DNA of 64,000 bases from Paenibacillus sp. YN15 (GTDB lineage: Bacteria > Bacillota > Bacilli > Paenibacillales > NBRC-103111), in NCBI RefSeq assembly GCF_003285005.1, contig NZ_QMFA01000007.1:134059-198058 (forward strand), in the 5' to 3' direction. The position numbers and the translations under genes are program-made. The notes below the pieces were generated by a model. It saw only the letters and a list, made by a program, of their open reading frames with translations, did not search any database and was not told the origin of the DNA. Positions 8,454 to 16,216 of the stretch are shown here, in pieces. Positions within the stretch are counted from its first letter, which is position 1, and every line of letters begins with the position of its first letter.

Positions 8454-11183
8454 TTACTCCAGTACGACTGTACGGGTATTTTGATCCCAAGTAACCTTCC
8501 ATCCCAGGTACTCAGTAAGCACACGGAGCGGGACCATAGTCCGCTCATTCTTCAACTCTGCAGCAACTTCCGCCGTTTTTCGCACCCCATCCGCCAGATA
8601 ATCCTTCTGTCCCAGTTGGAACACCATCATATTCTGCCCGCGGATGATGGTAGCTTTATTTTGCGCCGCGTCCCATTCCACCAACCCTCCCAGTGCCTCG
8701 GTTACAAACCGCAAGGGCACCAGCGTATTGCCGTCCACAATGTACGGCTCCTGATCAATGGTTTGGTTCTTTCCGTTCACCTGAACATTGCGCTTGTCGA
8801 TGGTCAGCGCAACCTGGTTGCGCGGAAGCGGCGCAGTTTCATTCTTGTACTGGAAGCGGATGGTGTCAAAATCAATAACTCCGGTCAGATTCCGCTCATC
8901 CTGGCCTTCCTCCACGCTGGCCACATAGATCCGGGTCAACGTAACGGGATAGGTCATGTGATGGCTGGTCAAATCGGCCGTGATGGTTTTCCAACCCTTC
9001 CAGTTAATATTCTTGGCCAAATCCACCCGGTTAATGTCTCCATCGCCGTCAATGAACTCCGCGCGAAGCCAATTGAGGCTTTCGTCTCCACTTACCTCCA
9101 GTTGGATGGCTTGAGGCTCTCCCGGCACAGCTGCCGTCTTGTTGGCCAACACGGCGTATGCCGCTTTTGTTCCGCTGCCATTGGTAAAGTCATATTCCAG
9201 ATGGCCGAAATATCCGTTCTGATACGTTTGCTTGGCGGACAGCTTGGCAATGCCGGTCACTCCGTCGGTAGATTCAAAGGAAATTGGGTAGGTCAGCTTT
9301 TCAAAATCGGCAAAAATCTTGGTTTCCCCCACGGAAAGTGCCGTCATGGTTTTGTAGCCGTCATAGGTGCCAATCAAAAGACAGCCTTGGGGATCTTGAA
9401 TTTGCTGTACCTTCAGTCCTTCATCCGTTACCGTTCCCTGAAAGCCTCTCAGCTCCCATGTGAGCAAGGAAGGAGAAAGTGTGCGGGTAGCCCCGGATTT
9501 GGTGGTGGCTGTAATCTTCAGGGCGACTGTCTCACCCGGACGCAGCACTGGCGGATTGGCCGTTGCCTTCAGGCTGGCCAGCTCCTCGCTGCCCACCACC
9601 TGAATCTGGCGGCTTTCCTTGGCTTGATCCGCCTGTACCGTCAATGTCGCCGTTCCCTTCTTGGCGGCCATGAAGGTATTTTCCGCGGTCTGCGTGAGCT
9701 CCGGGGTTACACTCCATTGGGGCTTCATGTCGCCGGAGGCTACCGGGTTGTAAAACTCGTCATAGCCTTTCACACTGTAAGCAGCCTTTTCCCCTACAAA
9801 CAGCACTTCAGGCCCCTCCACCTTCAAGCCCTTCACCTGACCCTTGGGGGCCAAAGAGTACACGCCCAGTCCATTGACAACCTTGCGCTGAGAGCCCGTC
9901 TCCAGGCTGTTCACCACCTGAAGCCCGGTTTCCCCCAGTGGGCGGGCCACCATCTGAGTGGAGCCTCCCCCATCCAGATTCATGCCTTTCCACATCCCTA
10001 TTTGAATCAGCAGCTGCTGCAGCTCAGGGATGGTGACTCCTTTACTCTCCCCGCTCAAATCTGCTGTAACCAGATACACATACCGCTGATCCTGGGAATA
10101 CCCCACTGCCGTGCGGGATCTTGCCGCATAGCCGCTTACATCGTTGATGCTCCGAGAAAAGGAGGAGGGTTTGCCTTCATCCACCAGGATGGTATGCCCG
10201 CCAATCATCATCTGGAATTGCTTATAATCCACCTGGATGCTGCGGTCTGCCGGATACACATTGTATTCGGCGCGGATGGGATCGCCCACCTTCACATGCT
10301 CACGGATGAAATCCGCCGCCTTGCCGGAGGAACGCAGAATGTAGCCGTCTGCAGGGGCAATTTGCTGGATGACCCCATTTGTTGCACTTGTGGCGATTTC
10401 TTTGACCACATTATTGACGACCAATACTTCCAGAGGTCCGGTCACGCCGTCATTGGCCCGGCTGATCTGCGCCCAGGCGCTGGTATACATGTACAGCCCG
10501 TCAATCATGCTGTGGACACCGCTGGGCTCGTACCAATATGCCGTTTTATTGATGCCGCCCAAGGTGTAGGATGCCCCGTCCTTGGCGATAATCTTTGATT
10601 CCGTATCCAGGGTGAACAGCTCCACCATGGGCTTGCGATCCTGGGTAATGCCGAAGGTATAGAACCCCGGCAGATAGGGCGGTGTCGCCATAAGCTGGCC
10701 GTTGGCTACCTGAGGCCCCACAGGAACCCCTTCATACTGGGTATTATAGTAGTCTCCGTTAACTCCGCCTACAGCTCCCGTTTCCGATGCCATGCCCAGA
10801 ACGGTTTGTTTCTTCGTAAATTGACCGCCGGTGCCTGTCATTACGTCAAGCTTGACATACGGGTTCTGCAGATCCACCTGAATGACCTTGGCCTGAACGG
10901 ATACCGATTTACCGCTTCGCTCTGTGTTCCACATATAATTTTTGAGAATCGCGCCGGAAGTGAGGATGTCCTCGCTTTGCAATTGCAGCTTGGATTCGGC
11001 ATAAGCCGGAAGGGATTGGGTATAAGAGACGACGGGAAGGGCCACCGCCAGCGCCAACGAAAGTTTGCTGTACCGGGAAATACGGCTGCGGATAAATGCG
11101 CCTGTTTGAGCGGCTTTTTGTTGAAGGATTACACCCCAATTGCGCACTCGGGCCATGCTGGTCTTGTTGTGATCGTATTGCAC
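8454..11183 (-). CDS. Secreted phosphodiester glycosidase-like protein with stalk domain
   Basis: A 909-residue exported protein. A hydrophobic segment (LSLALAVALPVVSYTQSLPAYA) ends at about residue 62 and looks like a long signal peptide. The NAGPA-type phosphodiester glycosidase domain follows, with GGVNGDYYN near 139-147 and NLDGGGST near 402-409. Next come Big-like beta domains, and then a C-terminal copper-amine-oxidase-N-type stalk domain (VNGTLVPLRF-like segments). The family cleaves sugar-phosphodiester linkages; the substrate here is unknown, but a wall or capsule polymer would fit the surface genes nearby. The start is taken as GTG 11183 because GGAGAGGAG precedes it at 9 bases; the upstream in-frame ATG at 11273 has none. 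Confidence 0.85.
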   Translation of the reverse strand: MQYDHNKTSMARVRNWGVILQQKAAQTGAFIRSRISRYSKLSLALAVALPVVSYTQSLPAYAESKLQLQSEDILTSGAILKNYMWNTERSGKSVSVQAKVIQVDLQNPYVKLDVMTGTGGQFTKKQTVLGMASETGAVGGVNGDYYNTQYEGVPVGPQVANGQLMATPPYLPGFYTFGITQDRKPMVELFTLDTESKIIAKDGASYTLGGINKTAYWYEPSGVHSMIDGLYMYTSAWAQISRANDGVTGPLEVLVVNNVVKEIATSATNGVIQQIAPADGYILRSSGKAADFIREHVKVGDPIRAEYNVYPADRSIQVDYKQFQMMIGGHTILVDEGKPSSFSRSINDVSGYAARSRTAVGYSQDQRYVYLVTADLSGESKGVTIPELQQLLIQIGMWKGMNLDGGGSTQMVARPLGETGLQVVNSLETGSQRKVVNGLGVYSLAPKGQVKGLKVEGPEVLFVGEKAAYSVKGYDEFYNPVASGDMKPQWSVTPELTQTAENTFMAAKKGTATLTVQADQAKESRQIQVVGSEELASLKATANPPVLRPGETVALKITATTKSGATRTLSPSLLTWELRGFQGTVTDEGLKVQQIQDPQGCLLIGTYDGYKTMTALSVGETKIFADFEKLTYPISFESTDGVTGIAKLSAKQTYQNGYFGHLEYDFTNGSGTKAAYAVLANKTAAVPGEPQAIQLEVSGDESLNWLRAEFIDGDGDINRVDLAKNINWKGWKTITADLTSHHMTYPVTLTRIYVASVEEGQDERNLTGVIDFDTIRFQYKNETAPLPRNQVALTIDKRNVQVNGKNQTIDQEPYIVDGNTLVPLRFVTEALGGLVEWDAAQNKATIIRGQNMMVFQLGQKDYLADGVRKTAEVAAELKNERTMVPLRVLTEYLGWKVTWDQNTRTVVLE

Positions 11184-11223
11184 GTGGAAATACTCCTCTC
11201 CGTTTTGTAGCTTTTTATTGTTT

Positions 11224-11253
11224 TCTATACCTATAGACCGCTTGACCCAGCAA
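11224..11253 (-). promoter_or_regulatory. Candidate sigma-A promoter for the glycosidase-like gene
   Basis: Minus strand TTGCTG (11248-11253), 18 bases, TATAGA (11224-11229), just downstream of the metK terminator and 40 bases before the GTG start. Match is moderate. Confidence 0.45.
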
Positions 11254-11271
11254 AAAGTTACGCTTTTGAAC

Positions 11272-11304
11272 AAAGAAAAGCCGCGGCGGATGCGCCACGG
11301 CTTT
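11272..11304 (-). terminator. Intrinsic terminator after metK
   Basis: A GC-rich hairpin on the minus strand (AAAGCCGTGGCG with CGCCGCGGCTTTT, 4-base loop) ends in TTTTCTTTG, shortly after the metK stop codon. Confidence 0.85.
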
Positions 11305-11325
11305 CACGGATTGCTTAAATGTCGC

Positions 11326-12528
11326 TTATTGGCCCAAAGCTTCCCTGCGAAGCAGCTCTGCCTTGTCTGTACGTTCCCAAGGCAAATCCACATCCGTACG
11401 GCCAAAATGGCCGTATGCGGCTGTCTGGCGGTAGATGGGCTGACGGAGGCCCAGTTCCTTAATAATACCAGCCGGACGCAAATCAAAATTCTTATAAATC
11501 AGCTCAACCAGCTTCTCGTTCGTGACCTTGCCTGTTCCATAGGTATCCACGCTGACGGAAACAGGGCGGGCTACACCGATGGCGTAGGCCAGTTGAATTT
11601 CCACCTTATCGGCCAAACCGGCTGCGACAATATTCTTAGCCACGTAACGGGCTGCATAAGCTGCCGAACGGTCTACCTTGGTCGGGTCCTTGCCGGAGAA
11701 AGCACCGCCGCCGTGACGGGCATATCCGCCATATGTATCCACAATGATCTTGCGGCCGGTCAACCCGGCATCGCCTTGAGGGCCACCGATGACAAAACGG
11801 CCGGTAGGGTTAATAAAGAACTTGGTACCCTCGTCCAAAAAATGCTCAGGCACAATAGGCTTAATCACATGCTCCTTAATATCCCGCTGAATCTGTTCCA
11901 GGGTAATATCCTCGGCATGCTGGGTGGAAACCACAATGGCGTCAACCCGGACTGGCTTGTCATTTTCATATTCAACCGTTACTTGCGTCTTGCCGTCAGG
12001 GCGAAGATAGGGCAATGTGCCATTCTTCCGCACTTCGGACAACCGTCTGGCCAGTTGATGCGCCAGGGAAATGGGAAGGGGCATCAGCTCCGGTGTTTCA
12101 TTGACGGCAAAGCCAAACATCAGACCCTGGTCTCCTGCGCCCAATGCTTCAATTTCCTCGTCGGTCATAGTGCCTTCTCGGGCTTCCAGCGCTTTGTTGA
12201 CGCCCATGGCTATGTCTGCGGATTGTTCGTTCAGCGAAGTCAGTACCGCACAGGTTTGATAGTCAAAACCAAACTTGGCCCGGGTATAGCCGATTTCCTT
12301 AATCGTGTTGCGGGCAATGGCGGAAATGTCCACGTAATCCGCGCGGCTGGAAATTTCCCCGATAATCAGAACAAGTCCGGTAGCGACCGAAACCTCGCAG
12401 GCTACACGGGCATTGGGATCAGCCGCCAAAAAAGCATCAAGCACCGAATCGGATATTTGGTCACATATTTTGTCCGGATGTCCTTCCGTCACGGACTCCG
12501 ACGTGAATAAATGTCTTGAAGTCGTCAT
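11326..12528 (-). CDS. metK: S-adenosylmethionine synthetase
   Basis: MetK makes S-adenosylmethionine from methionine and ATP in the cytoplasm. The 400-residue product is full length. It carries [12 protein letters not shown] from residue 16, [10 protein letters not shown] near 121 and the phosphate-binding [16 protein letters not shown] near 264. ATG 12528 follows GGGAGG. It stands alone between its own leader with an intrinsic terminator and a downstream terminator, so it is a single-gene unit controlled at the leader. Confidence 0.98.
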   Translation of the reverse strand: MTTSRHLFTSESVTEGHPDKICDQISDSVLDAFLAADPNARVACEVSVATGLVLIIGEISSRADYVDISAIARNTIKEIGYTRAKFGFDYQTCAVLTSLNEQSADIAMGVNKALEAREGTMTDEEIEALGAGDQGLMFGFAVNETPELMPLPISLAHQLARRLSEVRKNGTLPYLRPDGKTQVTVEYENDKPVRVDAIVVSTQHAEDITLEQIQRDIKEHVIKPIVPEHFLDEGTKFFINPTGRFVIGGPQGDAGLTGRKIIVDTYGGYARHGGGAFSGKDPTKVDRSAAYAARYVAKNIVAAGLADKVEIQLAYAIGVARPVSVSVDTYGTGKVTNEKLVELIYKNFDLRPAGIIKELGLRQPIYRQTAAYGHFGRTDVDLPWERTDKAELLRREALGQ

Positions 12529-12575
12529 ACCATTCTCGACCTCCCTCGAAAATAATCTGAAATGTCACTAAAAAA

Positions 12576-12622
12576 ATCCCCTAACAAGGCGCTCGTGGTC
12601 CGAGTAGCCGCGCTTAGGGGAT
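12576..12622 (-). terminator. Leader terminator upstream of metK
   Basis: On the minus strand ATCCCCTAA (12614-12622) pairs with TTAGGGGAT (12576-12584). An inner CTCG/CGAG hairpin is included, and T residues follow. Because it lies between the metK promoter and the metK ATG, it must be conditional. Confidence 0.85.
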
Positions 12623-12744
12623 CAGCTCATCTGTACCGCTCCCTGTTCGTTCCAATCCACACACTCCATATGGAGTGTGGCCTGCGGGCGCAAAGTATGG
12701 TCTATACCGCTCCCTAAAGGTGGTGGGCTGTGGGAGACCTTCAT
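12576..12744 (-). ncRNA. Structured metK leader, candidate attenuator or riboswitch of unassigned class
   Basis: About 170 nt from the predicted start site to the terminator. On the minus strand it holds: a closed hairpin GGTCT...AGACC (12699-12739); a 15-nt element repeated with one change, written on the plus strand as TCTATACCGCTCCCT (12701-12715) and TCTGTACCGCTCCCT (12630-12644); a perfect 20-nt palindrome (12660-12679); and the terminator. Segments TTAGGG and AGGGA from the two repeats could compete for the CCCCTAA arm of the terminator. metK leaders in Firmicutes often sense SAM through the S-box, but I see none of its conserved strings here. The class therefore stays open. Confidence 0.6.
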
Positions 12745-12750
12745 TTTTTT

Positions 12751-12779
12751 AATATACTGGATTCAATAAAGACTGTCAA
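12751..12779 (-). promoter_or_regulatory. Sigma-A promoter of metK
   Basis: Minus strand TTGACA (12774-12779), 17 bases, TATATT (12751-12756): a nearly ideal vegetative promoter about 220 bases before the metK ATG. Confidence 0.85.
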
Positions 12780-12862
12780 TTCGACAAGAAGTTTATGGCT
12801 TAATTTGCGTATAGACCTCTATAAAAATGGGCAGATTAACCATTAGCCTTGGCGCAAAGGCC

Positions 12863-13147
12863 CTAATCCAAAGAAAAAAGTGTTTCCTCCGCTTTTTGAA
12901 TCAGCCGTTTGGTGATGTTTCCGCCCACATACCCCGTATCCCGGGATGCAATATGGCCCCAATAATCTTCCTTAATGGAGCCGGCGGGAACAGCGCCTAA
13001 TTCCGTTGCGAATTCCGTGTCGGCGCCAAAAGACTGAAGCGCCTGTTTGCCAACAGGCAAGCCCAACTCCGCGGCGATCTCATATTTCATCATATCCAAT
13101 GCGGCTTTGCACTGTGGAACCACCTTCTGATTGCTGCTTTTCGCCAT
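12863..13147 (-). CDS. Alpha/beta-type small acid-soluble spore protein
   Basis: A 94-residue protein with the SASP family pattern: an N-terminal KYEIAAELGL block and a C-terminal GNITKRLIQKAEETL-like block. Such proteins coat and protect DNA in the spore core. It is longer than the usual 60-70 residues because of a central insert (about 40-65). ATG 13147 is chosen for AAAGGAGATGA upstream; the longer frame from 13180 has no site. Expression in the forespore is expected, and a CATACTA string resembling a sigma-G -10 lies upstream. Confidence 0.9.
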   Translation of the reverse strand: MAKSSNQKVVPQCKAALDMMKYEIAAELGLPVGKQALQSFGADTEFATELGAVPAGSIKEDYWGHIASRDTGYVGGNITKRLIQKAEETLFSLD

Positions 13148-13179
13148 GCGAGTCATCTCCTTTGTAATGGGTCTACCCA

Positions 13180-13186
13180 TAGTATG
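13180..13186 (-). promoter_or_regulatory. Possible sigma-G -10 element for the SASP gene
   Basis: Minus strand CATACTA about 35 bases before the SASP ATG matches the sigma-G -10 (CATnnTA). I do not find a convincing -35 at normal spacing. Confidence 0.4.
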
Positions 13187-13307
13187 GCCGCATAGGGATA
13201 CAACAACCGAATAAGATCATTCCAGCATGGGTAAAAGCTCACAGCTATTGCGAAAGGACCATATCCCGGAGGGTGCCTGCAACATAATGAAAATCCCCAA
13301 TCTGAAT

Positions 13308-13348
13308 AAAAACCCCCAATCTGACATGGTGTCAAATTGAGGATTTTC
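13308..13348 (-). terminator. Terminator with a duplicated right arm
   Basis: On the minus strand GAAAATCCTCAATTTGAC (13331-13348) pairs with GTCAGATTGGGGGTTTTT (13308-13325) to form a terminator-like hairpin after the 180-residue gene. A second copy of the right arm, TTCAGATTGGGGATTTTC, follows at 13289-13306. Confidence 0.75.
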
Positions 13349-13354
13349 ACTCAT

Positions 13355-13897
13355 TTACTGCAGGATTGTTCCATCCGCACTCTGAATGGAATAGCCGCCG
13401 CGGACCATCACATAAATGGCCGCATCACTTTTGGCTGCGGGTTTGAGCCCCCGTCCATCACGCGGGAAAATAAGCAGATGATTCAGCTCAATGGCCGTTC
13501 CCGCAGCTAAATCCTTGCCGGAGGTTACATCGGGAATCCCATCCCCGTCGGTGCTAACAGCTACCGTTTTACCGGTACGGACAATAACTTCCGCGCCGGC
13601 TTTGGCAAACAGCGTCTGACCGTCCTGAAGTTGTACCACCTTCATCTCAGTATCCGTCCCGCCAGTGGAGGGAGCAGGTGTCGCTGTCGCCGCAGGAGCA
13701 CCACCGCCTTGTTTGGCTAATTCCTTGGCAACCAAATCAGCCAACTGCTGGTCCAGATAACTTTTGGTGATCAACGGATCATTCACCGTACCCGTTTGCC
13801 CCGCGGCACCGTCCGCCTTGGACTCCAATGTGACACTGCCCACCCATACGCCAATGCAAAGGGCCATAAAAACAATGATCCATTTTTGCTTGCGCAA
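13355..13897 (-). CDS. Small secreted or membrane-anchored protein, function unknown (TTG start)
   Basis: A 180-residue protein. Residues 4-22 form a hydrophobic N-terminal segment (signal peptide or anchor). A Gly/Ala/Thr/Pro-rich linker runs about 66-84. The last 95 residues are a compact extracellular domain rich in Val, Gly and Asp (VQLQDGQTLFAKAGAEVIVRT onward) of a kind often seen in Paenibacillus secreted proteins. The frame begins at TTG 13897 with AAAGGGG at a suitable distance; no ATG fits. It lies 34 bases after the 719-codon secreted protein gene, so the two may be co-transcribed. Confidence 0.7.
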   Translation of the reverse strand: MRKQKWIIVFMALCIGVWVGSVTLESKADGAAGQTGTVNDPLITKSYLDQQLADLVAKELAKQGGGAPAATATPAPSTGGTDTEMKVVQLQDGQTLFAKAGAEVIVRTGKTVAVSTDGDGIPDVTSGKDLAAGTAIELNHLLIFPRDGRGLKPAAKSDAAIYVMVRGGYSIQSADGTILQ

Positions 13898-13931
13898 TTC
13901 GTACGACCCCTTTCAGGCTGTTATATACTTA

Positions 13932-16091
13932 TTAGTCAGAAGTAATAAACCAGTCAAGCTTCTTGGAGGCAATCAAACGCTTAAAGTTGTACTCGCCGCC
14001 CTCCACTTGCATAAGATCATAGATATTGATGGTGTATTTCTTTAATTTCGACAAATCATAAACTAAATTTTCTTCTACCTCACTGATTTTTGTCGACTGA
14101 CTGCCAAGAAGTAGAGGTGAACCGCCCTTTTCCAAATCATATATTTGTGTCATGCTGACCCTTCCATCGGGATCCACCATCTCAATCTCCAACTTATGGG
14201 TAGCGGGATCAGTTGCGAGCAAGAGTTCTTTCTTAAGTTGATAGTCGAAACCTAAGTTCACACGATTTTCTTGATAATCCACTGTTGTCTTTAACTTCTG
14301 AAGGGTTAGTGAATAATGTCCAATTGAAACATTTTTAAGATTATCCTGTACGGTCTTATTCTCCACAGGAAGACCAAAGGTTACCGCATTTACATAAGAA
14401 TCGGCTTGAGTTTCACCTTCCAGAAGCTTTCCCTCCGAAACAGCACGGCCCATAATTAAACTGCTTCCTTCAAGATCGTACGCTTCGGGTACAACCGTAT
14501 AAAAATAAACATATGCCTTCCCATTTGGAGCCACCTTGTTTTTACCGGCAATATTGATGGCAGAAACAGTAACCCCATCAGGCATTTTAAAGTAACCCAC
14601 CAGACTGCTAAGCTCTAACTGACGTTTCTCCAGATTCTTGACTTCCACTTGAGCAACATAAATACTTTCTGCCTCACTGGAATATCGTTTTACATTATTA
14701 ACCGTATAAGACACCTTGTCCATCAGATTACTATCCGTAATGAACGCATCGCCTACTGCAATGGTTGGACTATCATATTGATCCGCTCTTACAATCATTT
14801 CTGTTAGATCAGAAGCCGAGTTCTTGTCACCCTCTTTATTCAATTCCTGCAGGACCAGCTTCATTTGCTCAAATTCATATGTGTAGGGGACTTTTCCAGT
14901 AACTTGAATATTCGTGCTTTGCCCTGGCTTTAAAGCAATGGCTTTATCCATTCTGACATTTTGTGACTCAACCTTAATGGAATCATCAAGCATTAAATAA
15001 CTTCCCAATTGCGGAACAGGAAGTGAATCCTGTCCACGATTTGTAACAGTTACATCTAATATGACAATATCTTTATCTTCCCAAGGAACTCGGTGGAAAT
15101 GATTCACCAATGCACCATATGTACCGTCTTCAGTCATAAATAATTGCTCTGACGCAGGTTGTTCTTGAGGGTCAGATTTCTTTTCCAGTAACTCATAGTA
15201 TGCGATTGCGGTAGTTACGGAGCTATTATTGATTGCTTCTGTTTTTGTAATAACCAACTGTGCTCCATCAAGTGATACCTCTGAAGGAACACTGCCGGTT
15301 AATGCGCCTTCCTTTTCTTCCAAGGGCTGAATCACCGCATCTTTAGTTAAAACAGAAATTTTCAATGGGTACAGTAATCCATTGGACGTTTTTAGCTTAA
15401 ACTGCAAATCAGGCAGTGCCAGTGGCTGAATATCTGTATTCTTCAGAAAAAACTTTAAACTAACCTGGTTAGCCTTATCACGCTTTGTAACTCTCATGCT
15501 TTCTGCTTTCGAAGAGGTTTTAATCTGATTAATCCAAACAGTTCGAGACTGCCCAACTTTAGTTTCTAATGTAAAGTCAGCGGGAATTTGAAGGGTTCCC
15601 AATGTGCGCTCATATCCGGCAACACTAAAATCCCATTGGATTAATTTGAACCGTAAATCCTGCAGGGAAACATCCTTACCTACATTGGCATAAAAGCTAA
15701 AGCTCTCTGAGGATTGAGCAGTAATTCTATTCTTATCCTTATCCTCAGCGAGCAAATTCACACTGTAACTTAATCCAGAGTTGGATTGCAATCTTACCCA
15801 ATAATTAATAAAGTCCAAATCCGTATAGCTATTATTGGTAAATGTTAAAGTGAATGTAACCCGATTATTTTTCCCATCTGGATATACACTAATATCACTT
15901 AAAGATACAGATTGACTGCCATTCAGGTTAACAGAATCAATTACTGGAATATCGCTTTGTATAGACTGCGCGGAACTCTCTGCCGCGGCTACCGAATGTG
16001 GCTGAACATATGCAATCGCCATTGGGCCAACTGCCACCGCACAGGCAATAACGAATGAACCAAACCGTCTCACTCTTTTCAACTTTCTCAT
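13932..16091 (-). CDS. Large secreted protein of unknown function
   Basis: A 719-residue protein with a signal peptide (basic MRKLKRVRRFGS, hydrophobic FVIACAVAVGPMAIAYV, cleavage likely after AAA near 35). The mature part is predicted beta-rich. Several stretches share the form of an exported Ig-like module: PVIDSVNLNGS, then repeated VTNRGQDSLPVPQLGSYLM and VEVKNLEKRQLELSSLVGYFKM, each with a Leu-rich strand after a linker. No SLH domain, catalytic motif or LPXTG is visible. AGGAGGAG precedes ATG 16091. The gene appears AT-richer than the window average. The neighbouring S-layer gene suggests a surface role, but I cannot assign a family. Confidence 0.75.
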   Translation of the reverse strand: MRKLKRVRRFGSFVIACAVAVGPMAIAYVQPHSVAAAESSAQSIQSDIPVIDSVNLNGSQSVSLSDISVYPDGKNNRVTFTLTFTNNSYTDLDFINYWVRLQSNSGLSYSVNLLAEDKDKNRITAQSSESFSFYANVGKDVSLQDLRFKLIQWDFSVAGYERTLGTLQIPADFTLETKVGQSRTVWINQIKTSSKAESMRVTKRDKANQVSLKFFLKNTDIQPLALPDLQFKLKTSNGLLYPLKISVLTKDAVIQPLEEKEGALTGSVPSEVSLDGAQLVITKTEAINNSSVTTAIAYYELLEKKSDPQEQPASEQLFMTEDGTYGALVNHFHRVPWEDKDIVILDVTVTNRGQDSLPVPQLGSYLMLDDSIKVESQNVRMDKAIALKPGQSTNIQVTGKVPYTYEFEQMKLVLQELNKEGDKNSASDLTEMIVRADQYDSPTIAVGDAFITDSNLMDKVSYTVNNVKRYSSEAESIYVAQVEVKNLEKRQLELSSLVGYFKMPDGVTVSAINIAGKNKVAPNGKAYVYFYTVVPEAYDLEGSSLIMGRAVSEGKLLEGETQADSYVNAVTFGLPVENKTVQDNLKNVSIGHYSLTLQKLKTTVDYQENRVNLGFDYQLKKELLLATDPATHKLEIEMVDPDGRVSMTQIYDLEKGGSPLLLGSQSTKISEVEENLVYDLSKLKKYTINIYDLMQVEGGEYNFKRLIASKKLDWFITSD

Positions 16092-16117
16092 TCTGCTCCT
16101 CCTGATATACGTTTTCC

Positions 16118-16123
16118 ATTATA
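16118..16123 (-). promoter_or_regulatory. Candidate -10 element for the 719-codon secreted protein gene
   Basis: Minus strand TATAAT 27 bases before the ATG; the -35 region is poor (TTGATT at 20 bases), so this is tentative. Confidence 0.4.
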
Positions 16124-16170
16124 CCCTATTGGACGCTAGAAGGAATCAAATAGTTGCACTCTAAGCAAAC

Positions 16171-16195
16171 AAAAAGGAGACCCGAAGGTCTCCTT
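16171..16195 (-). terminator. Intrinsic terminator after the S-layer gene
   Basis: Minus strand AAGGAGACC, loop TTCG, GGTCTCCTT then TTTG, 20 bases past the stop. The UUCG tetraloop makes it very stable. Confidence 0.9.
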
Positions 16196-16216
16196 AGTAA
16201 TTAAAAGCTAATTACA

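Noticed and set aside
8289..10598. Long plus-strand reading frame (769 codons) opposite the glycosidase-like gene
   Set aside because: It is the antisense shadow of a gene with signal peptide and recognisable domains; the antisense product is Cys/His/Gln-rich without domains and lacks a start signal.
12576..12744. metK leader as a classical S-box or T-box
   Set aside because: The conserved strings of those classes are not visible; kept as an unassigned leader instead.
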